From: Hypomesus transpacificus
Lineage: Eukaryota; Chordata; Actinopteri; Osmeriformes; Osmeridae
Assembly: GCF_021917145.1 (NCBI RefSeq)
Contig: NC_061077.1
Coordinates: 9,288,083-9,352,082, forward strand
Length of the DNA stretch: 64,000 nt
Reading direction: 5' to 3'
Made by a program: the position numbers and the translations under genes. Within the stretch, counting starts at the first letter, position 1, and every line of letters starts with the position of its first letter. Positions 1 through 10,795 of the stretch are shown here, in pieces. The notes under the pieces are model-generated. The model ran no database searches. It saw nothing but the letters and a program-made list of their open reading frames with translations, and was not told the origin of the DNA.

Positions 1-1680
1 AACATGCCACCTGTCCATGTTATAGGAAAATAATAACTACTGGGCGTCCTTGCTGGCCCAGTTTTGGACCCCACTGTGACCCCGCTTATTTTTATCCAGG
101 GGACATAAAGCTGTATGTATGAATAAATTGTACCAATAGGCCTACGAGTACATATACAGATAATTTTGTTTACAAGGACATGCTACGGAAAAAAATGTCT
201 TAGGCCTATAGTAATCTCTATGTCGTTTGAAAGTTCCAGAGTCCATGAAAGTGTATCCTTTAAACATTTGGTAGAATCTGCTTTCCCAATGCCACGCTTT
301 ACCTGTCTCCCCTACTGCTAAAAACGATACACACATTTTAATCTCCCCGGGTAGGCTATGTAGCACCAAACATGGCATACTAGAAAGAAAGAAATGAATG
401 CATCAGTAAATATAGGAAATATATTTCCTGTGCTCAGAGTTGTATTAAGTGACATGGCTTTGAATTATGTTCTTAATTACAGTAGGCTAGGCAACTGTTT
501 AAAATGTGATTAAGTTCCACCAAACTCGCATTCATCAGATTCGTTCCACTGGTTTAGGCTAACCATTGAATAAGTATGCAATTTTATATTGGAAACCTAT
601 GCTTACAGCGCAAAGAAGAAAAAAAAAAAGAAAAACCGGTTAGTTGCATGACACGAGTCAAAACTACGTTACTCACCCACAGTAATGTGTTTTAATTTTT
701 ACATAATCCAAACCCAAGTCCATCATGGATCCGTACAGTGAGGGCATTGTAGCCTCCTAGCCCAAGAGTAAAACAATCGGTCAACAACTAAACCCAGTTG
801 GGTAGTTTACTGTAGTCTAACGCCTCAAACAAGATTAAAGTTTCCATGTTTGTATGCTACTAAATATAACCATTTAATTTAACGTGGTCGTTTTATCTAC
901 AGCCTTACTATTATTTGGTTGCCTGAAATGTTTTCAAACATTTCAAAGACACTCACTGTCATTTTCAAACAAGACAGCAAGCGTATTTTTGATTACCGGT
1001 AGTTTCACTATGGTAACCCTGCCTGCCTTACAAGAGGGTCGGAAAAGACACAAAGTATTGTAAGCTAAACTATAAGGCTCGAATCCACCTGTTGTAAGCA
1101 TGGATGCTGTCAATATTAGCCTACCCAATGAAAAATGGTGGCCTTAAACCAGAATCACAGAGCCAATTTACGTGAAAGGATATCTACTATTATATGTGAA
1201 CATAGGAAGGCAAACTTCATGGCACATCAATTATAACAATAAATTAAATGCAAACATCAATACAACGTGACTTCGAGCCGCTAAATAAAATGCATTTCGC
1301 TCATGTATAAAATGATTAATTGTTGTAATAAAATTACAGGAACTAAATAGGCTACTGTAAAAAAATACATTTTCGGATATGAACAGTTTACAGATTTATT
1401 ATAGACCACTTTACATAGAATCACCAAACAATTTAGTAGGCTAAAGATGGCGCGTGCGCCATCTTCTGGGATTGAATGAATATGACATTTACAGAAGTGC
1501 AACATTCTAAAGACAATTGTAAAAAGTTTTAAACTTGGCAAAAACATTAGTGTATGAGAGTCTCTGTGTTCTGAAAATAGATGGGTTTATTTTGCTTATA
1601 GCATTGTACAGTACTAACCTTTTCTTAAGTAAATGCAGAGCTTACAAGTGTTGTTATTAATAATTAAATACATGTAACAA
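1..1680. other. gene-less stretch downstream of TNFRSF copy C
   Basis: No coding exon is seen. The stretch holds the left copy of the 590-bp direct repeat (189-778). The rest is AT-rich unique-looking sequence with scattered short open frames that lack splice or family support. Confidence 0.6.
189..778 (+). repeat. 590-bp direct repeat, left copy
   Basis: Bases 189-778 match 9005-9594 at a constant offset of 8816, so there is no insertion or deletion between copies, including an A-rich run. I saw one substitution (aaactcg here, aaacccg there). The flanks on both sides differ. No terminal repeats, tRNA-like head or coding signal is visible, so I cannot assign it to a transposon family. It could be a recent segmental duplication, a gene-conversion tract, or an assembly duplication. 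Confidence 0.9.
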
Positions 1681-3704
1681 TTACAACAGAATGCTTTCTT
1701 GTTGCTTTTGCAGGACAGCATCTGTGTCAGAACCTCCCTCTTCAGTTGTCACTCTTCTTTTTGATGCACAACTGCAGGATGGGAGAAAAATCGTATTTTT
1801 AAGCCTTTTGTGGGATTGCCTGATTAGGTTGTAAACAAAAAGTTTTCACAAAAAGCTTTCATTCATAAATGAGTTTTTTTACATCATGATCTCTCCATAT
1901 CTAAATATATAAGTGCGTGCAGAACAGGCAGTTTTTCAAATCTGCTACCTACTCAGTCCAAGCGGTGCAGTTCACCCCATTTTCAGAATAAAAGCCATGT
2001 TGACAATCTTCACATATTTTGTCAGTGCTCTTTGTTCCTGTAAGGCAAGTACTGTAATCAATGAAAACTATGCCTGCTAAGAGGCATTGTCATAATAACG
2101 CCCATCAATAACTGCATCATGAAATTAAGTAAGTAGTCCTATTCTGACAAATGTACTAGTTAATCTGACAGCACAATCAATTGTGGCCTACTACCAGCAG
2201 TCAGATCCATCTGTAAAGATTATAGTGTAGTATTGAAATGTCTTATTTGCTCAACTCAAAAACACGCCAGTTAGCTATAATGTTATCATTTAAACTGTGA
2301 CCTATTGTTGACTGATTATAGTAACATTGAGAGGACTGCATTACTAGAGGGTTCCTCAGCGTGTCAGGTCCTCTTACTATAAGGGGTTTCAATAGTTAAT
2401 AGTTAGTAGGGTAAAGAAGCATTGTTGAGCACACCTTACAAAACAACTGTGTATTAGTTAAGGACTGGGACGAATGAGATGTTATGTGGTGCTGGAAGGC
2501 TTTTGGTGATTTTTGAAAGGTGGATTATCAGGAGACAGTCATGTCTCTCCCCTCCCTCTTTTAACTGTCGGGCTGTCTCACACCCCCCACAGCGCGAAGG
2601 TTAAAAGAAAATGCTTTTATTTGTTTTTGTATTGGGTAAAGTTGTCGCAGCACAACAATGGGTCGTTGTGAGAACCAACTGAGCATGACTGTCAAGCAAA
2701 AAAAACTAAATATTCATAATGAATCCAACAAAGCTCAACACACAACAGTAGGCTACTTACCTTGTGCTTTAGCTCTCTGCCCTTTGGCGCAGTGTGTATG
2801 TTTCACTGCAAAGCTACACTCTGGGCTTATATTGTGTATGCAGTAATATCCATCTAGAACATCGCACACAGTATTGCTTTTAACCGTCCACTCTGTGTGT
2901 AAATAGCCCTTGCCCTGGAAAAAAGCAGTCATCTTAAGAATGGGATATTTGATAAGCAAGGAGTGACATAATGAAATAACGTTTTTAAAAGATTGGTAGA
3001 TTAATTGTAGGCTATGTTCAAAGTGAGAACATCTTAAATGTCTTGGCTGATCACAAAATGAAATTTAAAATTAACCAAATGTTATCATTTTGTCATACTT
3101 TACCAGGGGCGTAGGTTTGTTTCGAAATGTGGGTGGAACATTTTTCCGGTTGTCAAGCTTCGTTTTGGTAGGGCAGGTCTACCTTTTGACCTTGAGCCTA
3201 TAGGTAGATGAACCAGGTTGCGATGATCATGACGCTTACCTGATTCACAGTGGCTGCAGGGAAAGCAGCTGGTGAGACCATTTGCCTCATTCATGTATGT
3301 TCCTGTTTCACACGGTATACAAGATGTGCTGGACTCGAGTTTGGAGTCTCTGCTTACAACTGAGCCTGATCAAAAGTATACAAGGATGTAAAACCGGGAT
3401 TCCCTAATGGCATAAGTAGGCCTAATAGATATAGTACTAGGCCTACCTATTTGAAATGGTTAACGTTGAGGCAAACGGTTAGTGTTCTTAAATACAAAAC
3501 TAAGATGTTTGTGAACGTCAACCCAACCCCAGTGCTTTGGTTAATTTTTGGACTGCAAGCTAGAACGTAGACTAGCCAAAATATTCAAATCCAAAAATAT
3601 AGTGTTACCTTTGTTGCACATTGGACAGCATTGCTAATTTATGCTTAAAGTTTTGTATTCAGCAGGTCCACAGTCTATTCCAAGTGAGTGAGAAAATCCA
3701 ACTT
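1681..3704 (-). pseudogene. TNFRSF14-like receptor copy C, degenerate
   Basis: Five exons with TNF-receptor cysteine patterns: 3609-3704 (CRD1), 3240-3365 (CRD2), 2761-2914 (CRD3), 1953-2037 (CRD4 start) and 1681-1771 (tail and stop). CRD2 carries CIPC and SCFPC motifs, as in copies A and B. Signs of decay: the CRD1 exon has an in-frame TAG between the CGPAEY and QCCPMC parts of the motif, and the CRD3 exon is 154 nt against 156 nt in A and B, so its phase no longer fits the preceding exon. The last exon encodes about 30 hydrophilic residues and a stop, with no membrane segment. No first exon with a signal peptide was found. It is most likely a pseudogene. A lineage-specific soluble decoy receptor using other splice sites is the alternative. 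Confidence 0.65.
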
Positions 3705-6161
3705 CTGCAAGAGTAATATAGTTACACGAAAACTTCAATGTAGCTAAAGTCAGGTCTTGGTCTACTTTTGGGTTAATCTAACCTAGTATAAATTGTCGTT
3801 TTTGGGGGCAGTTTGCAATTGTGTGCAGCGTTTACTGGGTGATGAAAGAGGATATGACCTGAAAAAAATGACTTACCAAACAACACATGCCGTGAACATT
3901 AACATCGCTACCTTTCGTTTTAACTCAAAATGGCTATCCACTGTTGACACCATACGGGTTGACTCGTGCTGAAACCGGAAGCTACATTCAGTCAACATCT
4001 GTCCATTTACAATAGCTGCTTTCCCAAAAGATTCTGCAAGTCTTGAAATATCTAAAAGTGGTATTTACATAGGCCCTATAATAAATGTTAAAATTGAAAG
4101 AACACAAGAATAACAAATATACTCGCGCATGAGCATATTAACCAAAGCGATGTATAAAGCAAGCAAAGATTTATAGCCTACTATAATTAATAGAAGAAAA
4201 ATTCTTAGTTGGTCAAGTGAGATAAACACATGTATATTGCTAACTCTGTAAGCCTATTAGAGGTAACCGAAGCAGTCATAAGAAGATTGATGATGCGGCC
4301 TTATTACACCTATAAAACTATGGAACCCATTCACCATAAATATTAGGGAAGCAAACACGCTATTTCAAAAGACAACTTGAAACTTTTTAACCTAAGCACC
4401 TAAATATTTTTACCAAAGCATTTAACAAATGTTTATCTCAGAAGGGTTTTATTACTTTTATTTGTGATATTGTTTTTATTGATTTTATGTAAAGCACTTT
4501 GAGCTGGAATTCTTGTATAAAATGTGCTATATAAATAAAGTATTGACATTATCATATAATAATAGGTCTAGGAAGAATAAACGGCACTACTTTAAGAGTG
4601 CTAATTTTGAGTTCAACCACACTTGTCTCGGTCTCGGTCATTAATTGGTTTCAGTTTAGGTGCTCTTGACTAACACTGGAATTAAGGTTAAGAAATAATA
4701 TTGACAATTACATTTACAACTGTAGCTTATTGTGTTATAATGGGTTACTCATTGAGAACAGAAGTTAATAATTAAATGTAAGATTGTTAAGGATTAGCCC
4801 ACAAAAGTTGATCTCCCAAACATAAATGGACTGTCCAAAACAGGGTTGGATGCAGCCTGTCTTGACTGGAGATGCAGTGAACATTTCTGGAGGGTAGCCT
4901 ATCATGATTACGGAAAGGGATCGTACTATTTTTTATATTTATATCATTTTTCAATGTTAAGCAAGTTAGGGATTTATACGTAGGCCTATTATCAATCTGC
5001 AGATTGGAGAGTGTTTAGCATAGCCCTAGACATAAAAGACGCAGCAGAAATCAGAGGGGGCATATCCTAACTTGGCACCCCCGTTAGGGGTAAAATACAA
5101 AATCACTTGCGTGTAAGAAACATGTACATAAAAGCCCACATGAACTATACGAGATCAACAAGAGCAGTGACACCTGCGCACACACTGACACTCACACATT
5201 GAATGTCCACACTAAACATTCTCTGCATCATCCCATCTTGTTTTCCTTCCTCCAAGGGCAAATTCAGACAATACAACACATTACAGACAACACAATAGAT
5301 ATGTTAGTGTAATTGCAGTAATTTTCTGTACTCTGTTGTCTGTAATGACGTGCTGTGTTGTCAGATTAATGAAGATGGTTTCTTCATTTGCTTGTGTTTT
5401 GTCTATTTGCTTGTGTCTTCTTCAGTTGAAATGCACTGAGTTCTGTGGGCCACCGTTCTGTCCACCTCTGTCCAGCAGAGGGAGTGATTTGCTTTAAAAG
5501 TGTGTTGTTGATTCTGTCTTCATATTGAAATGTACTTTCATGTATTCTTGTGATGATTCCAAAAGTATCTGAAGCCTACAACAACGGCTTTAATAAAAAT
5601 CCTCCAGAGACCAGAATTCCTGGTTTGTTCAGTTAGTGGGAGAGAGGAACAGAGTTTGTCCAAGCCTCCTGAAAGTAATTGTTCCAAGTGGAATTGTTTT
5701 CACAACATTAAACTGTATCCTCATTCTTGATTAAGTATGTTAGACATTCAACCAGATTCTTGGAGAGGCCGGGTCTGGTTTGTTGAAATATCTCTGCGTG
5801 GTGAATCTAAAGGAAGTAAATGTAGGTTAGAATTGTCAATCCTAATGTTTTAAATATAGCTGCAAGCAGCAATGAGGTGGCCAAGCAGGTAAAGCAGGTC
5901 AAATGAACAAAAAACATTTTAGACATCTGGCACTAGATGGTTGGAATGGGAGACATGAAACTTTGTGAAATTGATGAGGGGACAGGTCCCAAAGAGTGTG
6001 CCAAATTTGACAACTTCTGACCATGCGGTTCTAGGGGCTGCCATAGACTCCCATGGCGGAAGAAGATGTTTAAGAAAAAGAAGTAGAAAAGGTAGAAACA
6101 CTTAAGGTGGCTCCGCGGCTTGGCCACCAATCAACATGAATGTCCAACTCCTACAGTAAAG
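3705..6161. other. intergenic stretch between TNFRSF copies C and A
   Basis: No host gene is seen. The stretch contains a truncated LINE-type 3' end (about 4270-4560). Otherwise it is AT-rich sequence with no ORF, RNA gene or terminal repeat that I can support. The 3' untranslated part of copy A should lie at its right edge. Confidence 0.5.
4270..4560 (+). mobile_element. truncated LINE-like 3' end
   Basis: The sequence shows the remnant of a reverse-transcriptase ORF C-terminus (a frame reading WNPFTINIREANTLF, followed by basic and leucine-rich text) about 200 bp before a tail containing gtaaagcactttgagctg and gctatataaataaag. That tail style is typical of fish L2/RTE-like LINE copies. It is 5'-truncated and non-functional. 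The clade is not certain. Confidence 0.55.
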
Positions 6162-8132
6162 TTACGTCTCACCCGATTCCTGAACTGGCAGCAGTCCCTT
6201 AAAGATAATAACAAATAAACTGGCATTTTAGCACTTGTCACCAATCTCCCTGTATAAAAGTGCAGGTTTATAGAAAAAAATGAATTATTTACCTTCAGTA
6301 CACTCCGTAAATTAGATTCTCCTTTGTTGCACAATGGTGTAAATGTTTTGAAAAAGACTGTCAGTCTACTATTTTCACTTTATGTATACAGGTCTGTCTT
6401 AATATAAGTAAAACAATATATTCCTAATACTTTTATGAGAGTGACTAGTTATCAAAATGTCTTACCTGTGTTTTTACGTCGTCGAAAGACAATGACTCCA
6501 ATGACTACAAAAATGACTACAAAAATGATTCCAACAACACCTGCAAGGATGCCTCCAAGTCCCAGATCATGTGTTTGTCCACAAGTAGTATCAAAAGAAG
6601 TGTTACCTGGACTGATTTGTATCTTGCCCAATGTTTCACATCTGCAAAAATTAATTTAATTTGTAATTGACATTACAAATCAAAAAGGGTATGAGACTCA
6701 TTGCCATCAGGATCCAGGAAGGTAGGTAACATACCTTGACATTTTGTAGGTAACATACTATCTAATCTAGGAGGACGTACAGTATATCTTACTTTGTGAA
6801 TGGTTGGCAGGCTGTCACTGATCCATTGGAAAAAGTATCACCAGGGCAGTCTGAGCATTTAGTGTCTGTGGATGATGTTCCTGCAGTAACAAAAGTCAAG
6901 AAACATAATTTTGTATACACATATATATTGATGAATTCAAGTTCATATTGATTATTAAAAAAAATGATATATTCACAGAGGTACAGGGGACTATAAAGCA
7001 AACCTTGCTGACTGATGTATTGTCCTGGTTTACAACTGCTGTGTTCCTTGGCAAATGTACAACCTTGGTTAAATAGCTGTACACAAAAGTATCCTGCCAG
7101 TGGTTCACACAAAGCATCGGATGTGGGTGTGCAACTCTGCTTTATCTTCAAACCAACAACTACAAAAAACATGGAATAGTTACATAATGCAAAAGTATAA
7201 GAGCCTTTAATTATATATCAGGCCAGTTACACAACAAATCAGATACCTGGATCACAATTTGTACAAAGAAAGCAGGTTGTTTGTCCATTGGGCTGGTCGA
7301 GAAAAGTAGAGCCCATACAAGGGATGCAGGAAGTGCTTGTATATTCAGTACAATGTTTATGGACACGGTTTCCTGGGGGACATTAAGATCATGATGTCAT
7401 TGTTTATGGTTCACCTAATTTACCTTGAAAGACATTTAATTGTGGTCCTCACCTGGGGCACACATAGGACAGCATTCCTCCTGTATCAGGTACTCTGCAC
7501 GACCGCATGCGATACAGTTGCCAATGTGTAGAAACAGTAACAGTATCTGCAAATATTGGAAACTAGTATTTATATAAAACTATCACTGATGTTATGACGT
7601 TATGTCACAAAGCACTAGATTAAAACATAAGTTTTGTATATTTTGTCAGAATAAAATGTGCATAGTATGTAAGGGTAAGCATAGACTGTAGGTTATATAG
7701 AGTTGGAGGAAGTGCTAGTAAAAGTGAAAAAAGCTAGTAGTTTGAGCCAGGTTCGAGAACAGAAAAAAAAGTATTGGAGAAAGCTTTGGATATGTTCACT
7801 TGAGATAATAGAATAAAATCAACTGGACGAGCCGGGTACCTATTTGGAAATACAATACCACCAACATCCACCTTTCTCAAGGCCCTTGTCAAGGTGTGAT
7901 GTGTAAGGGATAATGCCCGACGAGGTGTCCAATATGTAGTTATTATTACACGGCTGTTCTTAACGCTGTAGAAAGAGGCTTCCCTAACGTTCTGCGGTCT
8001 GTTATTTTCTGATAACGTCTAACGTACGGTTCCCCCCCCCCCCCCCCGATTGTCATTGTATAATTTGCAGACTGCACCTATTGCACTGAAAATGTAATTT
8101 AGACCTACCTGAAAATGAAAGTGGTTTTCCAT
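6162..8132 (-). CDS. TNFRSF14/HVEM-like receptor, copy A
   Basis: Eight exons: 8109-8132, 7453-7546, 7247-7372, 7004-7159, 6793-6880, 6466-6641, 6293-6321, 6162-6197 (729 nt, 242 aa). All have GT-AG borders and joining phases. A signal peptide (MENHFHFQILLLFLHIG) precedes cysteine-rich domains with the CGRAEY, ECCPMC, SCIPC and CEP motifs seen in HVEM. A hydrophobic valine/isoleucine membrane helix (in exon 6466-6641) is followed by RRRK, as expected for a type I receptor. The tail is short, has no death domain, and ends LLPVQESGET; PVQES resembles the PxQx(S/T/E) TRAF2/3 site of CD40. The two tail exons are less certain than the rest. HVEM binds LIGHT and BTLA in mammals; the ligand here is inferred only. 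The exon sizes match copy B through the fifth exon. Confidence 0.85.
8032..8047 (+). repeat. poly-C run
   Basis: A run of about 16 C residues lies at the outer edge of the block shared in inverted orientation with copy B, where the matching site (around 10790) has only six G. The length is likely to vary between alleles or to be misread. Confidence 0.8.
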
Positions 8133-8560
8133 TGATTCAAAAACTTCGACATCTCATGAAAAATGTCACATTAACTCCAAGTTTGTATCTATTAACACCT
8201 TAAACATAGAACAGAAACAGGAATTAAACATTAGCAACTGTAGCATATTTTTTACAACAAACGGCCTAACTTTCTACAACTTTCCGTGGTTGTGTTATGA
8301 TTGTCGACGTAAAAGATCAAAATGAAGACGAACAATTATTCAAAGACTTGAACAACGAGATTAGTAATACAATCACACGTTACCGAGTCTGCAAACGCAA
8401 CTTCAACGATATGTTCGTCGTCTTTATTTTGTCCTTTTTTTCGATTTAGGAGTCTTCTATGGAAACGGTAGACATGTTGTCCATTTTGTATGGGAGGAGT
8501 TGAAAAAGTAGAAACTGGAAGTAGTGGCTCTGGAAAGTACCTACGGCTAGGCAAAGGCGA
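8038..8560. repeat. inverted duplication arm (copy A promoter and exon 1)
   Basis: This block matches 10258-10795 in inverted orientation with moderate divergence and small indels. It covers the first coding exon of copies A and B and about 400 bp upstream, so it should carry the shared ancestral promoter. Similarity fades beyond a tract around the words actttc-agagcca. Confidence 0.8.
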
Positions 8561-9004
8561 CGCATAAATAAATGCATTATACGACAATGAAACGTGCAAA
8601 CTGGAATGTTGAAATACAAATTTGAATATAAAAAAAATAAAAATGATCTTGTTGAAAGTATCGAAGAGGGATATTGTGTGTGTAGCCTATGTTTTTAAAT
8701 TCAGCTCACCCAAATTATTCACTCATCCAGCAGGTGTAATGAGAAACTGTATTCGCTTTGTGAAAATAAGTGTTTTAGATACCGTCAACAGACTCAGTTT
8801 GATTCGTAAGGGGTCCCATTATCGTCCACCTAGCTCTCGACGCTCGTTAGAAATGTTACCAAAATGTCGTTATATTACAAATTAAAAACGTTATGTCACA
8901 GCTTTGTACTTTAATATATAGATACACACCTATTATAACATTCCGGTTTTGAAATCCAATCAGGATATGCCTAGAAATGTTACTTTCCTGATTTTAGCAG
9001 TTAG

Positions 9005-9594
9005 AAAAAAATGTCTTAGGCCTATAGTAATCTCTATGTCGTTTGAAAGTTCCAGAGTCCATGAAAGTGTATCCTTTAAACATTTGGTAGAATCTGCTTT
9101 CCCAATGCCACGCTTTACCTGTCTCCCCTACTGCTAAAAACGATACACACATTTTAATCTCCCCGGGTAGGCTATGTAGCACCAAACATGGCATACTAGA
9201 AAGAAAGAAATGAATGCATCAGTAAATATAGGAAATATATTTCCTGTGCTCAGAGTTGTATTAAGTGACATGGCTTTGAATTATGTTCTTAATTACAGTA
9301 GGCTAGGCAACTGTTTAAAATGTGATTAAGTTCCACCAAACCCGCATTCATCAGATTCGTTCCACTGGTTTAGGCTAACCATTGAATAAGTATGCAATTT
9401 TATATTGGAAACCTATGCTTACAGCGCAAAGAAGAAAAAAAAAAAGAAAAACCGGTTAGTTGCATGACACGAGTCAAAACTACGTTACTCACCCACAGTA
9501 ATGTGTTTTAATTTTTACATAATCCAAACCCAAGTCCATCATGGATCCGTACAGTGAGGGCATTGTAGCCTCCTAGCCCAAGAGTAAAACAATC
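9005..9594 (+). repeat. 590-bp direct repeat, right copy
   Basis: Near-identical to 189-778 (one substitution seen, no indel). Followed at once by GC-rich text with repeated ccaggcc words that is absent from the left copy. Confidence 0.9.
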
Positions 9595-9635
9595 CAGGCC
9601 AGGGGGTTTGGCCAGGCCAAAAACAAGCCAGGGGG

Positions 9636-9912
9636 TCCTATTATCGTCCACCCAACCACAATGGACAAATGTCAGTTTGACGCTGAGGAAGGCAGATGAT
9701 AAACATACGGTTTGAGAGCGTATTTACATACTCAAATCTCAAAGTAAGAAGCTGTAATTTGGTGTGCAGCAATATAAGATGTGTACATATCGATGAGTTA
9801 CTTTCTTTCGTTGCAGCTGCATATCTTCTTTAAGAAATTAACGGAAGAAACGGTTGTGGACGATAATGGGGCCTCGAACGTTGGAGATTTAGAGTGGACG
9901 ATAATAGGGCCC
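9636..9912. repeat. foldback with tattatcgtccac ends
   Basis: The word ggtcctattatcgtccac at 9636 is repeated inverted as gtggacgataatagggcc ending at 9912. A second inverted copy lies at about 9857-9875, and a further direct copy (gtcccattatcgtccac) at about 8815. The arrangement suggests remnants of a small terminal-inverted-repeat element, but no clean target duplication is visible. Confidence 0.4.
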
Positions 9913-10257
9913 TTTACACTACGTAAGATACTAGACTTACAGTCTAGCTCTAACTGCATTTAGAATCTAACAAGCTATAATCTTACGAAAATGTTTATCT
10001 TAAGTTGGCCATATGAAATACTACTCATAACAATTGATATGTGGTGGTTGAAATATGAAAAAATGCATGATTTTCATCAATTTACCAGCTAACTTACTTC
10101 GGAGACACTGAAAATGAATGGGGTTCAACGGTGGAAAATACAAATGTTTGGAACATTTGGAACAACAACTTGGTTGCATGAGACACGCTTCCGCATTCCT
10201 CGATAACAATGGGAGTCTATGGAAGTGAAACTCTCTTTTTCTATGGCTCTGAGGGCC

Positions 10258-10795
10258 ACCGCCTAGCCAGGGACTTTCAGAGCCATTACCAGTTTCTAAT
10301 TTTCCAACTCCTCCCATTTAATAAGATGGACAACATGTCTCCCGTTTCCATAGTAGACTACTAACTCGAAAAAAAGGACAAAATAAAGACGACGAACATC
10401 TCATTGAAGTTGCGTTTGCAGACTCGGTAACGTGTGATTGTATTACTAATCTTGTTGTTCAAGTCTTTGAATAATTGTTCGTCTTCATTTTGAGCTTTAC
10501 CGTCGACAATCAGGACACAAACACGAAAAGTTGTCCTACTTCCCGATACTTAAAAATTAGGCCATTTGTTGTACAAAATAGCCTATGCATGCTACAGTTG
10601 CTAATGTTTCATGACTGTTTTTGTTCTCTGTTTAAGGTGTTAATAGATACAAACTTGGAGTTAATGTGACACATTTAAATGAGATGTCGAAGTTTTTGAA
10701 TAAATGGAAAACTACTTTCATTTTCAGGTAGGTCTAAATCACATTTTCAGTGCAGTAGGAGCAGTGTGCAAATTATACAATGACAATCGGGGGGT
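10258..10795. repeat. inverted duplication arm (copy B promoter and exon 1)
   Basis: Inverted counterpart of 8038-8560. It includes the copy B start exon at 10704-10727 and its upstream region. The flanking words gaaaactactttcattttcag and gacaatcgggggg find near-identical partners in the copy A arm. Confidence 0.8.

Larger units (their letters stand above)
8133..10703. other. divergent intergenic interval between copies A and B
   Basis: The two receptor genes are transcribed away from this interval. It contains both promoter arms (8133-8560 and 10258-10703), the right copy of the 590-bp direct repeat, and a set of inverted tattatcgtccac words (around 8815, 9640, 9860 and 9897). No third gene is seen. 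Confidence 0.65.

Noticed and set aside
5919-6130. Two overlapping minus-strand frames just downstream of copy A
   Set aside because: They fall after the copy A stop at 6162 in likely 3' UTR or flank, and neither continues an exon in phase.
8994-9194. Open frame of about 66 aa on the minus strand, repeated at 142-378
   Set aside because: It lies in the 590-bp direct repeat, and the two copies differ at their C-terminal ends. No splice, family or conservation support.
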